Positions 1-9,538 of a DNA stretch of 64,000 bases are shown piece by piece; position 1 is the first letter of the stretch, and each line of letters starts with the position of its first letter. The stretch comes from JABWBP01 sp964522165. GTDB lineage: Bacteria; Calditrichota; Calditrichia; RBG-13-44-9; J075. The stretch is taken from the NCBI GenBank assembly GCA_964522165.1, contig CAZFVV010000002.1, positions 1 through 64,000 on the forward strand, in the 5' to 3' direction. The notes under the pieces were generated by a model. It had not been told where the DNA came from, searched no databases, and saw only the letters and a program-made list of their open reading frames with translations. The position numbers and the translations under genes were made by a program.

Positions 1-3000
1 CCGCCGGGTTGGGCAGACACACCACCGTGCCCACCGGGAAGGGAACCGGCAGCCCGGCTTCCCAGGTGAGGGTGACCAGGGCGTCGGTAGAAGTGGTGGA
101 GCCGTCTTCGGTCACGTCCCCAAAGCCCATGGCGATGCGATCCAGGTAGGGCTGGGGCAGGGGCAGGCTCGCGTCGTAGGAGAGCATGATCAAACCATCG
201 GTGGAGTTCACCGCGTCGTCTCCGGTCACGTCGCCCAACAGGCCGGTGGTGCAACTAACGTCGATGAGCAGATCCAGGTAGGCGGCCATCACGTCTTCCT
301 TGGTGTTGGCCAATATCTCCACCCCGTTGGGAGTAACTCTATACAAGGGAATTTCCCGGTTCCGCGGTTGGCTCTGTTCCGGGTAAGCCGCTTTTTTGAT
401 AAACGGCGGTCGCTCGCCCCGTTCCGGGCGCGCTTTTAGCAGTTCCGGCTCCGCGGGGTATTGGCGAACGTAATTTTCCAGGGCGCGTCTTTCCGGGTTC
501 AGCGGCTCGGGATTATCCACCAGCCCCCCGAAAGAGGGCACTACCCCGATGGATTTCCCGCTGCCGAAACCGGCGTAGAACACCCCGCTCAAATCGTTGT
601 TGGCGCTGTTCTTCCAGATGGAGGTGGAACCGTTGGGCTGCAATTCATCCATCCAGTTGTTCTCCCCGGTGTAAGCGAAATTGAAGCCGGAGAGGTCGTT
701 CAAGCCGGTCACCCCGCTCACGTCCGCGCTGCCGTCCGGCCCGTCGTTCAGCCCGAACCAGGGGCGGATGTTGTAGCCGCCCACTTCAGGATCGTAATTG
801 AAGCAGTCGCCGCCCTCTAAGTAGATGCTGCCCCCGTTTTGCAGGTAGCTTTGCAGCGCCGGGCCTTCCGGGTCGCCGGAAACGATCTCGTGGTTATTGG
901 GAAAAATCCCCAAAACCACAAAAATCGCGTCATAAATACTCAAATCATTGCCGAACTCGAAGAGGTCATTGGTCAAAAAGGAGCTTTTCCCATTGGCGAC
1001 CAGGGCGCTGAAAAGGCTGTCGCCGCTGGCGGCGCTGGCCCCGGAGGCGTCCGGCCCTACCCAGACCAGGAATGCCGGGGTGGTTCCCACAAAGCACTCC
1101 ACGGTGTTGCTGGGCGCGCTCAGGTTCGGCGGGGTTTCGTCATCCACCGCCCTGGCGCTGTAGGCGTAAGTGAAGCCCGGCGGCGGGGTATCGGTGTAGG
1201 TTTGCACCCCCGGGGCTACCGTGGCAACCTGGTTCCCGTCGCGATAGATGTTGATGTGGTCCAGGTCATCCAGCGGCGTGCCGTCTTCCTGGGTGGTGGG
1301 ATCCTCCCAGGTAAGGGTCGCGCTGGTGGACGTGGCCGTGCAGGCCAGGTTGGCCGGGGCCGCGGGAACGGGCGATCCGCCGGCAATCCAGGAGGCTTCG
1401 ATTGGCAGGCTGGTGCTGTCGTTGGCGATCAATTTGGCGAAGAGGATATAATCATAGAGCTGCCCGTCGTTCAGGCCGGTATCGGTGTACTGTTCCGTTC
1501 CCCCGGGAACCGAGGCCAGCGGCGCGCCGTCGCGCTCGATCTGGATGGTAAACTGCGAGGGCAATAGCGGATCACCGCTGAAGAGGGTGGTGGGATCGTC
1601 CCAGCTTAGCAGCATGGAGGTAGGGGTGGTATAATCGCTGTAAGCGGAGACGTTAGTGGGGGGGTTGGGATCGCCGGGGTCGCTCAATTCCGAAACCGCT
1701 TGCAAGTAAGCTTCGTACGCATCCACCCGCCCGGCGCCGTAGCGGTTATCCTTGCCCGCAGCGCCCTTCTCCACCGCGGTGGTTTGCATAATCCGGCTCA
1801 GGTCTTCCGGCTCCAGGTAGGGATTGGCGGAGAGCAGCAAACCGGCGACGCCGGCCAGGTGAGGCGTGGCCCCGGAGGTTCCGCTGAAACTGGAATAGCC
1901 TCCGCCGGGAGACAGTGAAGTTGTGCCGTTGCCCGGCGCCGCCACGTCGGGTTTAATCAACCCCATGGAGCCGGGGATGGTCTCGTAGGGATAATCCTGG
2001 TATGCCAGGGGCATGGGAAAGGGGTAGGAGGGATGGTTGATCTGGTAATCTTCCCAGGCAAATGGTCCCCAGGGAGAGCTTGACGCAATAACGTCGGTGG
2101 AAGCTTCCACGTTGGCGGAGCCGATCACCGAACTGATCCCCCCGACCAGGGTTTGATCCGGGTGAATCCAGGGGCCGGGAGTGCATCCGGGCGCGGAAAT
2201 ATTGAAGGGAATGCCGGTAGAATTGCCGTCGTTGCTGGTGGAGTTGGTGTGCAGGGTTCCCGCGGCTAACTCCATATCGTTGGTCTGCCGGAACATGGGA
2301 TAGTTGGGCTGGGGCGAGAAATACCACTTGGCGCTGAAGGAACTGGTGGTCACGTCCGCCCCGTTCTCGAAGGCGTACTGGTAAGCCGCCCACCAGCCGG
2401 ATTCCCCGGCGCTGTTGATGTTCAAATCCATCAACTTGGCCCCCGGGGCCACCCCGGTCTGGGTTCCGTTGGTTCCGTCGCCCACCAAAATCCCCGCGGT
2501 GGAAGTGCCGTGGCTGTTGCTGGCCGTAGAGGGATCGTTGCTGTTGTTGGAAAAATTCCAGCCGATGAAGTCATCCACCTTGCCGTTGCCGTCGTTATCC
2601 ACCCCATTGATGTCGCCGGGGTCGAAAACCCAACTGCTGCCGTTAAAGATGACGGTCTTCCCGTTGCCGTTGGCATCTTCTCCCAAGTTATTCCAGAGGT
2701 TTTTCACCAGGTCCGGATGCCGCCACTCCGCCCCCCCGTCAACGTTGGCCAGCACCACTCCCTGGCCGCTGTCGCCTTCCGCCCACACCAGGGGAGCGCG
2801 AATCAAAACCAATCCTTGCTGCGGCGCAAAGCTGGGTCCCAGGGAGATATTATTCTCTTCATTGTAGCGGGAAATGCCCAGGTCATCCTGCGCTTCTTCC
2901 CGGGAGATGGGGCGGTCGTAGCGGATTTGCTCGATCTCGGCATAATCGCGGGCCAGGTCGTAGATCGCCGCCGGCCTGGCCTGGAAGGCGATCACATTGA

Positions 3001-3358
3001 TCGACCAGATGTTTTCGAGCCGGTCGATCAACCCCTGTTTGCGGGCGTTTTCCAGGTAGCTCAATACCCGCCCCTGGGTAGCGCCGGCGTGCTGTTTCAA
3101 CAGGCGCACCACTTCCCGGCGGCGTTCCTGTTTGCTCATCCCCCGGGTCATGGATTGCAAATATTCCAGGGAGAGGCGGTCCTCCAGCATGATATACACC
3201 GGTAGGGTTTCATCCGCCGGGGCGTTTTTGAGAAGTTCCTGGAGATAGGGATGGATTTTAGACTGGCTGGGCTGGGCAAAAAGATTAGCGCCCAGGAATA
3301 AAAGGCACAATCCGATCATTCCTGCAAAAACTGACAGTACGCGTTGGTAATACACCAT
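1..3358 (-). CDS. Secreted subtilisin-like S8 serine protease with dockerin-like C-terminal module (3' end beyond window)
   Basis: The gene reads leftwards off the window edge, leaving 1119 codons visible. It starts at an ATG preceded by GGAGGA. An N-terminal signal peptide (about residues 1-29, ending near LFAQ) exports it. A propeptide-like segment precedes the S8 catalytic domain, whose triad is visible: D207 in ANVDGG, H283 in SHGTSTAG and S495 in SGTSGATPH. Two fibronectin-III-like domains follow, then a region with a GGxxFN-type pattern, then a dockerin-type-I-like pair (GDVTGDDAVNSTDGLIMLSYD and GFGDVTEDGSTTSTDALVTL). The dockerin part is very close in protein and DNA to that of the next gene, so a cohesin-like domain and T9SS tail probably lie beyond the edge (inference). 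Likely role: cell-surface or extracellular proteolysis. Confidence 0.92.
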   Translation of the reverse strand, partial: MVYYQRVLSVFAGMIGLCLLFLGANLFAQPSQSKIHPYLQELLKNAPADETLPVYIMLEDRLSLEYLQSMTRGMSKQERRREVVRLLKQHAGATQGRVLSYLENARKQGLIDRLENIWSINVIAFQARPAAIYDLARDYAEIEQIRYDRPISREEAQDDLGISRYNEENNISLGPSFAPQQGLVLIRAPLVWAEGDSGQGVVLANVDGGAEWRHPDLVKNLWNNLGEDANGNGKTVIFNGSSWVFDPGDINGVDNDGNGKVDDFIGWNFSNNSNDPSTASNSHGTSTAGILVGDGTNGTQTGVAPGAKLMDLNINSAGESGWWAAYQYAFENGADVTTSSFSAKWYFSPQPNYPMFRQTNDMELAAGTLHTNSTSNDGNSTGIPFNISAPGCTPGPWIHPDQTLVGGISSVIGSANVEASTDVIASSSPWGPFAWEDYQINHPSYPFPMPLAYQDYPYETIPGSMGLIKPDVAAPGNGTTSLSPGGGYSSFSGTSGATPHLAGVAGLLLSANPYLEPEDLSRIMQTTAVEKGAAGKDNRYGAGRVDAYEAYLQAVSELSDPGDPNPPTNVSAYSDYTTPTSMLLSWDDPTTLFSGDPLLPSQFTIQIERDGAPLASVPGGTEQYTDTGLNDGQLYDYILFAKLIANDSTSLPIEASWIAGGSPVPAAPANLACTATSTSATLTWEDPTTQEDGTPLDDLDHINIYRDGNQVATVAPGVQTYTDTPPPGFTYAYSARAVDDETPPNLSAPSNTVECFVGTTPAFLVWVGPDASGASAASGDSLFSALVANGKSSFLTNDLFEFGNDLSIYDAIFVVLGIFPNNHEIVSGDPEGPALQSYLQNGGSIYLEGGDCFNYDPEVGGYNIRPWFGLNDGPDGSADVSGVTGLNDLSGFNFAYTGENNWMDELQPNGSTSIWKNSANNDLSGVFYAGFGSGKSIGVVPSFGGLVDNPEPLNPERRALENYVRQYPAEPELLKARPERGERPPFIKKAAYPEQSQPRNREIPLYRVTPNGVEILANTKEDVMAAYLDLLIDVSCTTGLLGDVTGDDAVNSTDGLIMLSYDASLPLPQPYLDRIAMGFGDVTEDGSTTSTDALVTLTWEAGLPVPFPVGTVVCLPNPA

Positions 3359-3607
3359 TTTTCCTCCGAATTAGTTGCTTAAAAGGTTTACCGTATCAAT
3401 ACCGGTGAATTTCAAAAGGGTTTTGATAGCCGATATGTGAATTCAACGTCGCGCTACCCTCCGGAAAAAACTCCACTCCTGCCAGCCAACCGGAAACAAC
3501 GGATCAATGGAAGAGCATTTACAGAATGGACAATCTCGCGGAATATTCAAGGAAGTTAATAAAGGAGTGGCGAACGCCGCCAGGGAGTTCGCCACTCCGG
3601 GAGAAAA

Positions 3608-6600
3608 TTACTTGAGGAGCATCAGTTTGCGGTCGGCCACGAACTTGCCGGCCTTCATGCGCAGGAAGTACATGCCCGAGGGAACCGCCTGGTTCTGCTC
3701 GTTGACGCCTTCCCAGCGCACCGTGTAAGCGCCGGCCTGCTGCCTGCCGTTCACTAAGGTCTGCACCTTCTGGCCCAGCACGTTATACACCACGATCTGC
3801 ACCTCTACCGCTTCGGGCAGCTGGTAGCGGATTTCCGTGGCCGGGTTGAAGGGGTTGGGATAGTTTTCCAGCGCGAAACTGGCCGGGGCCTCGGCGATGG
3901 CGTCCAGCACCTTCACGGCCGGGAGCAGGTCGGTGAAGCTGCGCGCCGCGGCCATGGCGCTGAAGTTCAGGGTGAGGGGATTGGCCGGAAGCGCTTCCAC
4001 GCTCCCCTTGACCATGAAGCGGGCATTCAGAACGTTGACTTCCCCGCCGGCGCCCTGGGGATAGGCGTGGGCAGCCACTAAGCGGCCCTGCCTGGCGTTG
4101 AGGTCATTCACCACCGGGTCGGCAAAGCCCTCGGTAGTTCCGCCGCTGAAGCCGCTGAATTCCAACAGGGCGGGATTCCAGGACATGCTCATGGTGTAGC
4201 TGCCTAATTTCTCGCCGGAATTGGCCATGTCGATCATCACCGGCACGTCCAGGGTCTGGCCGGAGAAGTTCAGGCCGGCGTAAGCCTGCACTTCGCTTCC
4301 CTGTGCAGCCGGGCGAACCGTTGACTTACCCAATGCTGCCGGCGCGGGCAGACATACCGTGGTTCCCACCGGGAAAGGCACCGGGAAGCCGACTTCCCAG
4401 CTCAGGGTGACCAACGCGTCGGTGGAGTTGGTCAAACCGTCTTCGGTCACGTCGCCAAAACCGATGGCGATGCGGTCTAGGAAGGGCTGCGGCAGGGGCA
4501 GTCCGGCGTCGTAGGAGAGCATCAGCAGCGCATCCAGGGAGTTCACTGCGTCGTCGCCGTTAATATCGCCGAGCAGGCCGGGGGTGCAGCCGCCGACTTG
4601 CAGGGTTGCTTGCACAACGTCTTCGGGATTGTTCGGGTCATCGCCGCTTACCACAATGTCCGCCGTATAAGTGCCCGAGGCTAAACCGGTGGCGTCGAAA
4701 GTGACGGTCACGTTCACGCTGCTATTTCCGTCCACCACCCCGACGGTGGGGCTGGTGCTCAGCCAGAAGGGGGCGGGAGGAATTCCTTCAATGATGAAGG
4801 GCAGCCCTTGCAGGAAGTTGGATGTTCCGGTGGTTCCGGTATCGACTAAGGGGCTCCAAGCGGTGCCATTGAATTGCAGCCCGTTGCCGGTGTTGGTTAC
4901 CCCGTTGATGGTAACCGGGGGCGCCCAGGGACCGGAAGCTAAGGTTCCGCCGGTCTGCCAATCCAGCCAGTAGGTGCCGGGGCCTAAGTTGAGCGGGGCG
5001 GCAAGCTGGCAGACGTTGGCCATTACCGGGCGGGTGTTGCCGGTAAGGGTGGTTTCGCTAACCCGGTACATGTTTGCCCAGGAGGTGCTGGTAAGGCGGT
5101 TGGTGGTCACATCGCCAAATACCACGTTGCTGCCGGGAGCACCGGGAGGGCCATCCCAGATCTGGAAATTCACGTTGTTGATGGTAGAAGTGGTGGTAGA
5201 ACCGGTCTGGTAAGCATAGAAGGTGAACTTCTCGATATCCCAGCCGCCGGGGGGAACCACGAAGTCATCCGCCACCCGGAAGCCGGAAGCCACGGCGTGC
5301 CCGAAGCCCAGTACATTCATTGCCAGGGAGACGCTTTGCAGCACGCTGGCATCCGCGCCGCCAAAACCGCCGCCGGGCAGGTTTACCAGCGGACCGTTGT
5401 CATAGAGAACGTCGCTCTCGTTGGCGCGGGGATGGCGGTAGTTCCAGTCTAAGCGCACCGCCGGCTTGCCAGCTTCCGATTGAGCCAGGTCGAACGCTGC
5501 CGCGGATTGTTCCGGAGAAAGCGGAATCCGCTCCGGCGCCGCGGAGGCGCTGGGAGCGACCCGGGTGGAGAGAGCGGCGGTCGGCTGAATGGCAATCGCG
5601 AAGGTCAGCGGAAGGTCGCCGCTGTTAGTAATGGTAATGGTCTGGTCCTGGGTCTGGCCGGGCTGAAGGTTGGCGCTCAGCGAGGCCGGGGCCACGGACA
5701 TGACCGGGGGGGATAGCACGTCGATAGTGACCGCCACGGTTTTCAACGTCCCATTCGCCGCGTTGCTGCTCACTTCCACGCTGGTGGTGTAAGTACCCGG
5801 GGGCAGGGTAGCAACGTTAACCCTCACTTCCACCTCGTCGCTGGTGTTGGCAGTGGTGGTGCCGGCGGTGGGAACGACTTCCAGCCAGGAGACAACCGGG
5901 TTTTCGGAAATTGTCCAGGTAAGGTCGCCGGCCGCAACGCCGCCGTCATTGGTAATGGTTACGATGCCGGTGGCCGTGTCCGGGTCTCCCTGCACAAAAG
6001 CGCCGATGAGGGAATCCGGGAAAACGGCAATGCGCGGGGCGGTGGAGGGAGCGCCGGTTCCGTAAATTTTGAACGGCAATCCTTGCGGGAAAAGCCCGTC
6101 CAGCAGCACAACCCATTCGGAGCTGGCGCCTAAGAATTGCAGGCCGTTGCCGGTGCTGGTTTCACCGCTGACCGTAATGGGAGGCGCCCAGGGGCCGGAA
6201 GCTAAGCTGCCGTCAGTAAACCATTCCACCCAGTAAGTGCCGGCCGCGAGGGTAAAGCCCCCGCTGACCCGGTTTTTCATAAGCGGGCGCTGGGTATTCA
6301 ACAGATCGGTATCCAATACCCGGTAGGCGCTCGACCAGGTGGTATTGGTCAAACGGTTGGTGGTGAGGTCGCCGAACACCACGCTGCTGCCGGGCGCGCC
6401 GGGAACGCCGTCCCAAATCTGGTAACGAACCCCGGTAATGGTAGAAGTGGTAGTGGAGCCGGTCTGGTAGGCATAAAATACCAGGGAGTCAACGGTCCAG
6501 CCGCCGGCCGGCACGGTGAAGTCATCGGCCACGTGGTTATTGGTGGCGACGGAATGGGAGAACCCGAAAACCGTCAGGGTGAGCGCGGTTTGCAGCACGC

Positions 6601-6865
6601 TGGCGTCCGCCCCGCCGGCCCCCCCGCCGGGAAGGTTCACCAGGGGGCCATTGTCATACAAAAGCGCTAATTCGATAGGGGGGGCGGGATTCAATACCGG
6701 GGAGAGAACAACTTTTGCAGCGTCATCCTGGGGAGAAGCCTGATCAACCACAAGCGTTCCGGCTTGCGGAAGGGCGCTTTGTAAGGAATTCCCTTTTCTT
6801 TCATGCGCGTAAAAAACGGATACGAATAGAACTAACAGAATTATTACTCCAATAGATTTTCTCAT
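3608..6865 (-). CDS. Large T9SS-exported protein with duplicated domain, BACON-like, dockerin- and cohesin-like modules
   Basis: 1085 residues; ATG with GGAGA seven bases upstream. A signal peptide is followed by a domain of about 200 residues beginning YDNGPLVNLPGGG. That domain occurs twice (roughly residues 70-270 and 490-700) with strong similarity also at DNA level, so it is an internal duplication. Between the copies lie two Ig-like/BACON-like segments (VTITNDGG, ITITNSGDLPLTF). Near residue 760 a dockerin-type-I-like pair appears (GDINGDDAVNSLDALLML), then a cohesin-like beta domain, then a T9SS type A sorting tail (ENYPNPFNPATEIRYQLPE to RKLMLLK). No catalytic motif was recognised, so a surface-bound adhesin or structural role is a guess. 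It lies 249 bp upstream of the subtilase on the same strand and shares its C-terminal module. Confidence 0.9.
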   Translation of the reverse strand: MRKSIGVIILLVLFVSVFYAHERKGNSLQSALPQAGTLVVDQASPQDDAAKVVLSPVLNPAPPIELALLYDNGPLVNLPGGGAGGADASVLQTALTLTVFGFSHSVATNNHVADDFTVPAGGWTVDSLVFYAYQTGSTTTSTITGVRYQIWDGVPGAPGSSVVFGDLTTNRLTNTTWSSAYRVLDTDLLNTQRPLMKNRVSGGFTLAAGTYWVEWFTDGSLASGPWAPPITVSGETSTGNGLQFLGASSEWVVLLDGLFPQGLPFKIYGTGAPSTAPRIAVFPDSLIGAFVQGDPDTATGIVTITNDGGVAAGDLTWTISENPVVSWLEVVPTAGTTTANTSDEVEVRVNVATLPPGTYTTSVEVSSNAANGTLKTVAVTIDVLSPPVMSVAPASLSANLQPGQTQDQTITITNSGDLPLTFAIAIQPTAALSTRVAPSASAAPERIPLSPEQSAAAFDLAQSEAGKPAVRLDWNYRHPRANESDVLYDNGPLVNLPGGGFGGADASVLQSVSLAMNVLGFGHAVASGFRVADDFVVPPGGWDIEKFTFYAYQTGSTTTSTINNVNFQIWDGPPGAPGSNVVFGDVTTNRLTSTSWANMYRVSETTLTGNTRPVMANVCQLAAPLNLGPGTYWLDWQTGGTLASGPWAPPVTINGVTNTGNGLQFNGTAWSPLVDTGTTGTSNFLQGLPFIIEGIPPAPFWLSTSPTVGVVDGNSSVNVTVTFDATGLASGTYTADIVVSGDDPNNPEDVVQATLQVGGCTPGLLGDINGDDAVNSLDALLMLSYDAGLPLPQPFLDRIAIGFGDVTEDGLTNSTDALVTLSWEVGFPVPFPVGTTVCLPAPAALGKSTVRPAAQGSEVQAYAGLNFSGQTLDVPVMIDMANSGEKLGSYTMSMSWNPALLEFSGFSGGTTEGFADPVVNDLNARQGRLVAAHAYPQGAGGEVNVLNARFMVKGSVEALPANPLTLNFSAMAAARSFTDLLPAVKVLDAIAEAPASFALENYPNPFNPATEIRYQLPEAVEVQIVVYNVLGQKVQTLVNGRQQAGAYTVRWEGVNEQNQAVPSGMYFLRMKAGKFVADRKLMLLK

Positions 6866-7197
6866 ATGGATTCTCCGAGTTTATTGTTGATAGATGGAAA
6901 ACATCCGTTTTTTTACGAGGAAAACAGAAATCCTCCTTACCAATACTCAAAACCTCTTTCTCCCAAGCTCGCATTCACTGGCTGTCGCTTACGAGATGCA
7001 TTGATCCTGAACCGGGCTTCGATCACCTCCTTAGGGAATTAAGATTTTTTCATCTGGTTAGGCAACCTTGCGAGAGACTATCATTAATGATTGGAACGAT
7101 AAAATATATTTTGTAAATGTTCTGGTCAAATAATAAAAAAATTATTCTGTCGCGTGCGTTTTCTACCGGGTCATTCGGTATGATCGTGGCCATAAGG

Positions 7198-7260
7198 AGA
7201 TCCCTGCATTCCCGGGAATGACGGGTTGGAGGTAATGTCATTCCCGGGATGCGGGAATCT
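7198..7260. repeat. Imperfect inverted repeat (REP-like)
   Basis: Two arms of about 24 bases face each other: 7198-7222 contains CATTCCCGGGAATGAC and 7237-7260 contains GTCATTCCCGGGATGCGG. This is the common bacterial repeat type that yields 'RHSRECRD' peptides when translated. The rest of the 491-bp gap 6866-7356 shows no gene. Confidence 0.75.
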
Positions 7261-7356
7261 TTTACGTTTCCATTATGGCAATCTGCATAACCATGGCCCT
7301 CTTTCTCCGCTCGCAACGAAGATCCTTTTCCCTTCATCCCTCATCCTTTATCCTTA

Positions 7357-9279
7357 CTATTTTGCCGCTTCTCCCTCGAATCGTCCTCCTAAATGTTTCG
7401 CCAGAAACTCCTCCGCCGCGGCGTAGAATTTCAGGCGGTTTTCCGGGCGGGCGAAGCCGTGCCCTTCATCGGGGAAGAGCATATACTGGTGGTCGATGCC
7501 CTTTTCCTTCAGCGCCGCGACGATCTGCTCCGATTCCGCCTGGGGCACCCGGGGATCGTTCGCGCCCTGGGCAATCAGCATGGGAATTTTGATCTGGTCC
7601 ACCTTGAACAGCGGGGAGCGGGATTTGAGAAATTCCGCTTCCGTCTCCGGGTGTCCCACCCGCCGGTAGAGCAAATCCCGGAAGGTCGCCCAGTACGGGG
7701 GAATGGAAGTGATCCAGGTGGTCAGGTTGCTGGGGCCGACGATGTCCACCGCGCAACGGAACAGATCCGGGGTAAAGGTTGCTCCCACCAGCGCCGCATA
7801 GCCGCCGTAAGAGCCGCCGTAGATCGCTACCCGGGTGGAGTCGGCGTACCCCTGTTGTACCGCCCATTTGACCGCGTCCACCAGGTCGTTGTGCATCTTG
7901 CCGCCCCATTCTTTATCACCGGCGTTGAGGAATTCCTTGCCGTAGCCGGTGGAGCCGCGAAAGTTCACTTGCAGGCAGGCATACCCGCGATTGGCTAACC
8001 ATTGCGCTTCACTGTTAATACCCCAGCGGTCCCGCGCCCAGGGACCGCCGTGCACGTTCAACACCAGGGGAAGATTCTTCTTTGACTTGCCCTTCGGGAA
8101 GGTAATGTACCCGTGAATGGTAAGCCCGTCGCGAGAAACGAAAGAAACCGGCTCCATGGAGGCCAGCTCGTATTTCTTCAGCTCCGGGCGATGGTCGAAC
8201 AGGAAAGCGCCTTTTTTCTGCTTGCGGTCGAAGGCGTAATAAGAGATAGGGCCGTCGTCTTTCATGAAGCTCACCACCCAGGTATTATCGGTGTTGTCCC
8301 GGTCAATGATATTGAAATCGCCCCTATCCAGTTTGGCGATGGCGTCGAAATCCGCTTGAATGGAGGGATCCAGCACGGTCCATTCCTCCCGGGCGCGGTA
8401 AAAAGAGACCGCCTGAATGGTGTATTCATCGGGATGGATCAGGGCGTTGGACACGTCATACTGGGGATCCTGGGCAATCACTTCGATATTGCCGCTTTCC
8501 AGCTCCATTTTTACCAGCCGACCGGCGTTGACGTTGCGGGAATCCTGCAAATAGAGCGACTTTCCGTCTTTGGTGAAGCTGACCGGCCCGCTGGTGAGGG
8601 CGTCGTTGGAGTCCCAGGTGAGCACGGTACTCCAGACCGATTTTTCATTGGGGCGAACCCACAGTTCAAATCCCCCGGTGGGGGTGGAGGCCATGGCGCA
8701 GCGGATGTTGAAATCCGCGTCGGTTAGCCAGGCAATCACGTTGCCGGGATTGTTCGCTACCAGGGTCAGCTCCCCGCTCGCCAGGTTGAGGTGATAGACG
8801 TCGAAGAGCTGCGGATTTTCCTTGTTCATGGCGATCAATAATTCATCGGGAAAGTGCTTGTTGCGATCCACGATCTGCACCTGCACCTTCTCGTAAGGGG
8901 TCAGGTCTTTGATTTCCGAGGTTTCTAAGTTTACCCCGTAGAGGCGCCAGTTTTCATCCCCGCCCATGTCTTGCAGGTACATCACGTGCTTGTTATCCGC
9001 AGCCCAGAAGTAGCGCCGGATACCCCGCAGGGTATCGTTGGTAATCACCCGGTCATTCTGCTGCCCGATGGTTCGCACCCACACGTTCAACACGTCATTG
9101 GAGGGCGCGAGATAGGCCAGCATATTGCCGTCCGGGGAAATCTGCGGAGCGACGTTGGTAGGATTTCCGAAGAGCGTTTCCCGGGGAATGAGCTTTGGCT
9201 CGGATTGGCAGGAAGAGAGCAGAAAAACTCCTCCGAAAAGCATCAAGATAAAAAGCCGAACCGGGTTTGAAATTTTCAT
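7357..9279 (-). CDS. S9 family prolyl oligopeptidase-type serine peptidase, lipoprotein
   Basis: 640 residues; ATG preceded by AGGAGA. The N-terminus has a lipoprotein signal with lipobox LLSSC, so it is probably anchored in the outer or inner membrane facing the periplasm. Residues of about 40-370 form the beta-propeller typical of S9 peptidases. The C-terminal alpha/beta-hydrolase domain carries the triad: S490 in YGGSYGGYA, D575 in GANDPRVP and H607 in DEGHGFARP. NVHGGPWARD is the usual oxyanion-hole segment. Family members cleave dipeptides or acyl-amino acids from short peptides after proline or other residues; the exact specificity cannot be read. It stands alone, 259 bp downstream of the macroglobulin gene and with the same orientation. 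Confidence 0.93.
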   Translation of the reverse strand: MKISNPVRLFILMLFGGVFLLSSCQSEPKLIPRETLFGNPTNVAPQISPDGNMLAYLAPSNDVLNVWVRTIGQQNDRVITNDTLRGIRRYFWAADNKHVMYLQDMGGDENWRLYGVNLETSEIKDLTPYEKVQVQIVDRNKHFPDELLIAMNKENPQLFDVYHLNLASGELTLVANNPGNVIAWLTDADFNIRCAMASTPTGGFELWVRPNEKSVWSTVLTWDSNDALTSGPVSFTKDGKSLYLQDSRNVNAGRLVKMELESGNIEVIAQDPQYDVSNALIHPDEYTIQAVSFYRAREEWTVLDPSIQADFDAIAKLDRGDFNIIDRDNTDNTWVVSFMKDDGPISYYAFDRKQKKGAFLFDHRPELKKYELASMEPVSFVSRDGLTIHGYITFPKGKSKKNLPLVLNVHGGPWARDRWGINSEAQWLANRGYACLQVNFRGSTGYGKEFLNAGDKEWGGKMHNDLVDAVKWAVQQGYADSTRVAIYGGSYGGYAALVGATFTPDLFRCAVDIVGPSNLTTWITSIPPYWATFRDLLYRRVGHPETEAEFLKSRSPLFKVDQIKIPMLIAQGANDPRVPQAESEQIVAALKEKGIDHQYMLFPDEGHGFARPENRLKFYAAAEEFLAKHLGGRFEGEAAK

Positions 9280-9315
9280 ACGGTACTCTCCTGTGATTTT
9301 AGTTTTGTCTTTTCC

Positions 9316-9412
9316 CTACGCTAAAGCGTAGCAAACTTGAAGATCATATAATTCGATTGCCACGCTTTAGCGTGAGGTGTGGTTACTCGCGCCGATGCTC
9401 TGCATCGGCGCG
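9316..9412. repeat. Cluster of three small perfect hairpins
   Basis: Three palindromes follow one another between the two lipoprotein genes: CTACGCTAAAGCGTAG (9316-9331), CACGCTTTAGCGTG (9361-9374), and an 11-bp stem CGCGCCGATGC with a TCT loop (9388-9412). They may act in 3'-end formation or be REP-like repeats. No T-run follows, so a classical terminator is not claimed. Confidence 0.6.
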
Positions 9413-9538
9413 GAAAGGATGATAACGCTCTGCGTCGCAGCCCCGCTGCTAAGATCGCACGATTGATTTCTTAAAACTCATCAGCCGGCCGGTTGAATAC
9501 TTCTGACGGGCCATCCCGGCAAACCGGGACGGCACTCC

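Noticed and set aside
7050..7337. Minus-strand frame of 95 codons
   Set aside because: It reads through the REP-like inverted repeat (RHSRECRD text) and has no SD or family resemblance.
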